From JADLDB01 sp040752975 (lineage in GTDB: Bacteria > Myxococcota > Myxococcia > Myxococcales > Myxococcaceae), in assembly GCA_040752975.1 (NCBI GenBank), contig JBFMHF010000011.1, positions 1 to 64,000 on the forward strand: a stretch of DNA of 64,000 bases, given 5' to 3'. Shown here in pieces: positions 61,766 through 64,000 of the stretch. Each line of letters begins with the position of its first letter. Position 1 is the stretch's first letter. Position numbers and translations under genes: made by a program. The notes below the pieces were generated by a model that saw only the letters and a list, made by a program, of their open reading frames with translations, was not told the origin of the DNA and made no database searches.

Positions 61766-63271
61766 ATGAAACTCCGTCTCTGGCTGGCCGCAGGAGCCAT
61801 GGGGGCGCTCGCCGCGGCGTGTTGGACGCCGGTGGTGGAAGTGCAGTGCGAGAAGGACCAGGACTGCGGCAGCGGCTGGCGCTGCGTCGAGCGCGTGTGC
61901 GTGCCCCCGGGCAGCGGCGGCGGGAAGGGCGGTGGTGGCAGCACGGGCGGAGGCAGCGGCGGCGGAAAGGGTGGTGGCGGCGGCGCGGGTGGAGGCAGCG
62001 GCGGCGGATTCTTCGGCGGAGGCCCCGGAGGCGGAATCGGTGGAGGTGTCGGCGGCGGATTCTTCGGCGGAGGCCCCGGAGGCGGAATCGGTGGAGGTGT
62101 CGGCGGCGGCTTCTTCGGCGGAGGTCCCGGCGGCGGAATCGGTGGAGGCGTCGGCGGTGGCTTCGTGGGTGGCGGACCCGGAGGCGGCAGCGGTGGAGGC
62201 GGCTTCGTGGGCGGCGGTCCCGGCGGAGGCGGCGGCTCGTGTCCTGGTTGCTGGGACGCGGCGGGTCAATGTCAGCCCGGAAACTCTCCCGCCCGGTGCG
62301 GGGTCGGCGGGCTGGCCTGCACCATCTGCGCGGTGGGAGAGACGTGCTCCTTCGGCAAGTGCGTCCCCGGCGCGTGCGGACCGGGCACGTGCAGCGGCTG
62401 CTGCCTGCCGTCGAACACCTGCGTCCCGCCGCAGAACCAGAGCGTCGTCAACTGCGGGAACTTCGGCTCCGCGTGCGTCTCCTGTCCGGTGGGCCTGCTC
62501 TGCGTCAACGGCGTGTGCACGTCTCAGTGCGACGCGATGACGTGCCCGTCCGGCTGCTGCAGCAACGGCCAGTGCCTGATGCCCACCTCCAGCGCGTGCG
62601 GCACGGGTGGCCAGCAGTGCCGCCCCTGTCCGCCCGGCACCCAGTGCCTCAACGGCCAGTGCGTCGGCTGCGGCCCGCAGACGTGCATGGGCTGCTGTCA
62701 GAACGGCTTCTGTACCGCGGGCACCACCAACATGGCGTGCGGCGTCTTCGGCCAGCAGTGCTTCGCCTGCGGCGCCGGCGCGGTGTGCCAGTCGGGCTTC
62801 TGCCTCCCCGTCTTCGACGGCGGCTTCGGCGGCGGCATCGGAGGAGGGCCGGGCGGCGGCAGCGGCGGAGGCTTCGGCGGCGGCGGCGGGCTGATGAACG
62901 TCGAGGCGGGCGCGCCGTGCACGGGCGATCTCCAGTGCCGGCCACCGCAGAACCAGCTCTGCATCGTCCCGTCTCCGCAGACGGGCTACCCCGGCGGCTA
63001 CTGCACGGCGACGTGCGGGCCCAACCAGCCGTGCACCACGGGCATCTGCGTGACGGAGGATCTCTTCGGCGTCACGCTCGCCACCTGCAAGGCCTTCTGC
63101 TTCGGCGTGGGCCAGGGGCAGGACACCTGCCGCCAGGGCTACGTCTGCGCGTCGGGCAACACCGGCCTGCCGCCCATCATCGGCTGGTGCCGGCCGCGCT
63201 GTGAGAACGGCGGACTCGCGGCCTGCCCGATGGGCCTCACCTGCAACGTGATGACGGGCTATTGCCAGTAG
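61766..63271 (+). CDS. Gly-rich and Cys-rich surface lipoprotein
   Basis: A 501-residue lipoprotein (lipobox AAAC near residue 19). After a small Cys module (CEKDQDCGSGWRCVERVC) comes a Gly-rich region (residues 50-155) built of 17-residue units with FFGGGPGGGIGGGVGGG. Four or so Cys modules of the kind CGPGTCSGCCLPSNTC then follow, a second Gly-rich linker near 355-375, and a C-terminal Cys-rich domain. It is probably a surface-exposed structural lipoprotein. ATG 61766 starts the signal peptide; there is no clear ribosome site. No family is recognised. Confidence 0.75.
   Translation: MKLRLWLAAGAMGALAAACWTPVVEVQCEKDQDCGSGWRCVERVCVPPGSGGGKGGGGSTGGGSGGGKGGGGGAGGGSGGGFFGGGPGGGIGGGVGGGFFGGGPGGGIGGGVGGGFFGGGPGGGIGGGVGGGFVGGGPGGGSGGGGFVGGGPGGGGGSCPGCWDAAGQCQPGNSPARCGVGGLACTICAVGETCSFGKCVPGACGPGTCSGCCLPSNTCVPPQNQSVVNCGNFGSACVSCPVGLLCVNGVCTSQCDAMTCPSGCCSNGQCLMPTSSACGTGGQQCRPCPPGTQCLNGQCVGCGPQTCMGCCQNGFCTAGTTNMACGVFGQQCFACGAGAVCQSGFCLPVFDGGFGGGIGGGPGGGSGGGFGGGGGLMNVEAGAPCTGDLQCRPPQNQLCIVPSPQTGYPGGYCTATCGPNQPCTTGICVTEDLFGVTLATCKAFCFGVGQGQDTCRQGYVCASGNTGLPPIIGWCRPRCENGGLAACPMGLTCNVMTGYCQ
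62009..62212 (+). repeat. 51-bp coding repeats (Gly-rich units)
   Basis: TTCTTC/TTCGTG-type unit starts lie at 62009, 62060, 62111 and 62162, exactly 51 bp (17 codons) apart, with a further 42-bp unit to 62204. They encode the Gly-rich linker of the lipoprotein. Because the unit length is a multiple of 3, copy-number changes would preserve the frame. Confidence 0.9.
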
Positions 63272-63280
63272 GCCGCGGCG

Positions 63281-63301
63281 GGAAATTCCTCCGGAAATTC
63301 C
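63281..63301. repeat. Direct repeat GGAAATTCC x2 upstream of the peptidoglycan-binding gene
   Basis: Two copies of GGAAATTCC (63281-63289 and 63293-63301), 12 bp apart, in the 105-bp gap before the gene at 63377. The AT content is high for this window. It may be a regulator site. Confidence 0.3.
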
Positions 63302-63352
63302 CCCGAAACGTCACGTCCGCTGACAGCAACTCCCGGCCGGCGAGAGGGACAA

Positions 63353-63370
63353 CTCCGTGTACGCACGGAG
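63353..63370 (+). promoter_or_regulatory. Hairpin CTCCGTG-TACG-CACGGAG overlapping the ribosome site
   Basis: Perfect 7-bp arms around a TACG loop; the 3' arm includes the first GGAG of the GGAGGAG ribosome site of the gene starting at 63377. It could mask the site and control translation. Confidence 0.4.
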
Positions 63371-63376
63371 GAGCCC

Positions 63377-64000
63377 ATGTACACCCGCCGAGTTCTCCCG
63401 AAGTCGCACGCCGCGATCCGCAGGCAACTCGCCACCATGGCGAAGCGGATCCGCTCGGGCGACGAGCTCGAGCGCGGCGACAGGGGCGCGGCAGTGAAGG
63501 CGCTCGAGAGCCACCTCAAGGCGGCGGGCCTCTTCAACGGCAAGGCCGACAGCACCTTCGACTGGAAGACCAGGGACGCGGTCGAGAAGCTGCAGAAGGC
63601 GAAGCGGCTGCCCGTCACCGGCGTGGTGGACAAGGACACGCTGGCGCAGGTGCGCAAGCTGGACGTCTTCGTGAGGAACGGCTTCAAGCCTGCGGCCCAC
63701 GAGGGGCAGGTGGGCGCCGACATCCAGCGCGCGGAGAAGCTGCTCAAGAAGGCGGGCTTCAACCCGGGCAAGCGCGACGGCCGCTTCACCCAGATGACGG
63801 AGAAGGCGGTGCGGCGCTTCCAGAAGGCCTACGGGCTCAAGCGCTCGGGCGACCTCACGGCCGGCACCGCGAAGGTGCTGAAGCAGATCACGAAGTCGAA
63901 GCCGGCGCTCGGCTACATCAACGGCGTGCCGCGCCACATCCGCGTCACCAGCGTGGGCGACGGCGAGTACCTGCGCACCGACGCGGCGCGCGCCTTCCTG
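63377..64000 (+). CDS. Peptidoglycan-binding protein (3' partial)
   Basis: The ATG at 63377 has GGAGGAG 3 bp upstream, and the frame is open for 208 codons to the window end. It holds two PG_binding_1-type domains: about residues 30-95 (RGDRGAAVKALESHLKAAG, FDWKTRDAVEKLQKAKRLP) and about 118-180 (ADIQRAEKLLKKAGFNPGK, then TEKAVRRFQKAYGLKRSG). No signal peptide is visible. The remainder (RHIRVTSVGDGEYLRTDAAR) may begin a catalytic or further domain outside the window. In myxobacteria such modules are found in cell-wall hydrolases and in exported effectors. Confidence 0.85.
   Translation, partial: MYTRRVLPKSHAAIRRQLATMAKRIRSGDELERGDRGAAVKALESHLKAAGLFNGKADSTFDWKTRDAVEKLQKAKRLPVTGVVDKDTLAQVRKLDVFVRNGFKPAAHEGQVGADIQRAEKLLKKAGFNPGKRDGRFTQMTEKAVRRFQKAYGLKRSGDLTAGTAKVLKQITKSKPALGYINGVPRHIRVTSVGDGEYLRTDAARAFL

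Overview
The window is very GC-rich, almost fully coding, and looks like a chromosomal segment of a myxobacterium (Myxococcota). The evidence is indirect but consistent: many lipoproteins with Gly-, Asp-Ala-Gly- or Cys-rich stretches; a Kelch-repeat protein ending in a MYXO-CTERM-like sorting tail; a paired DUF1592/DUF1588-type lipoprotein and Tat-exported DUF1552-type protein; a TIGR02996-type protein; a GTP-dependent PEP carboxykinase; and a hybrid histidine kinase. No rRNA, tRNA, CRISPR array or complete insertion sequence was recognised.

Layout. 0-6.6 kb: end of a membrane protein, then a tightly overlapping plus-strand biosynthetic operon (fatty acyl-AMP ligase, SDR, acyl carrier protein, acyl-CoA dehydrogenase, cobalamin-binding radical SAM enzyme, then an SRPBCC protein). 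6.6-11.1 kb: lipoproteins, an ECF-type sigma factor with a membrane TPR partner, and a hibernation-factor/cold-shock fusion. 11.5-16.0 kb: a minus-strand operon of a protein with a C-terminal Cys, an RRE-radical SAM-SPASM enzyme, a membrane TPR protein and a ligand-binding lipoprotein. 16-24.6 kb: pckG, a TPR-glutaredoxin protein, the DUF1592/DUF1552 pair, a decayed methyltransferase-like region and a LuxR-type regulator. 25-30 kb: a large orphan lipoprotein, an IS91-like transposase remnant and a Cys-rich lipoprotein. 29.8-35.7 kb: RtcB RNA ligase with archease, a second cobalamin radical SAM protein and a hybrid histidine kinase. 35.7-39.8 kb: a nucleoside-type ABC transporter (ATPase and two permeases) with an array of 75/84-bp repeats between the permeases.

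40-47.4 kb: a TIGR02996 protein, a lipoprotein, hypC-hypD-hypE-hypX for aerobic [NiFe]-hydrogenase maturation (no hydrogenase structural genes and no hypA, hypB or hypF here), and two zinc-ribbon proteins. 47.4-57 kb: the Kelch protein, a BMP-type nucleoside-binding lipoprotein that could serve the transporter above, a hydrolase, an XRE regulator with an AT-rich palindromic operator, a lipoprotein with a suspicious stop codon, and a ChrA-type transporter. 57-64 kb: a second, non-coding tandem array of about 80/70-bp units, an AI-2E family transporter, a hemolysin III family protein, a pyrimidine-nucleoside phosphorylase, a Gly/Cys-rich lipoprotein and the start of a peptidoglycan-binding protein.

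The strongest candidates for undescribed biology are the acyl-AMP ligase/ACP/dehydrogenase/radical SAM operon (0.5-6.6 kb), the RRE-radical SAM-SPASM operon (11.5-16 kb), and the frame-preserving repeat array inside the nucleoside transporter operon (36.6-37.2 kb).
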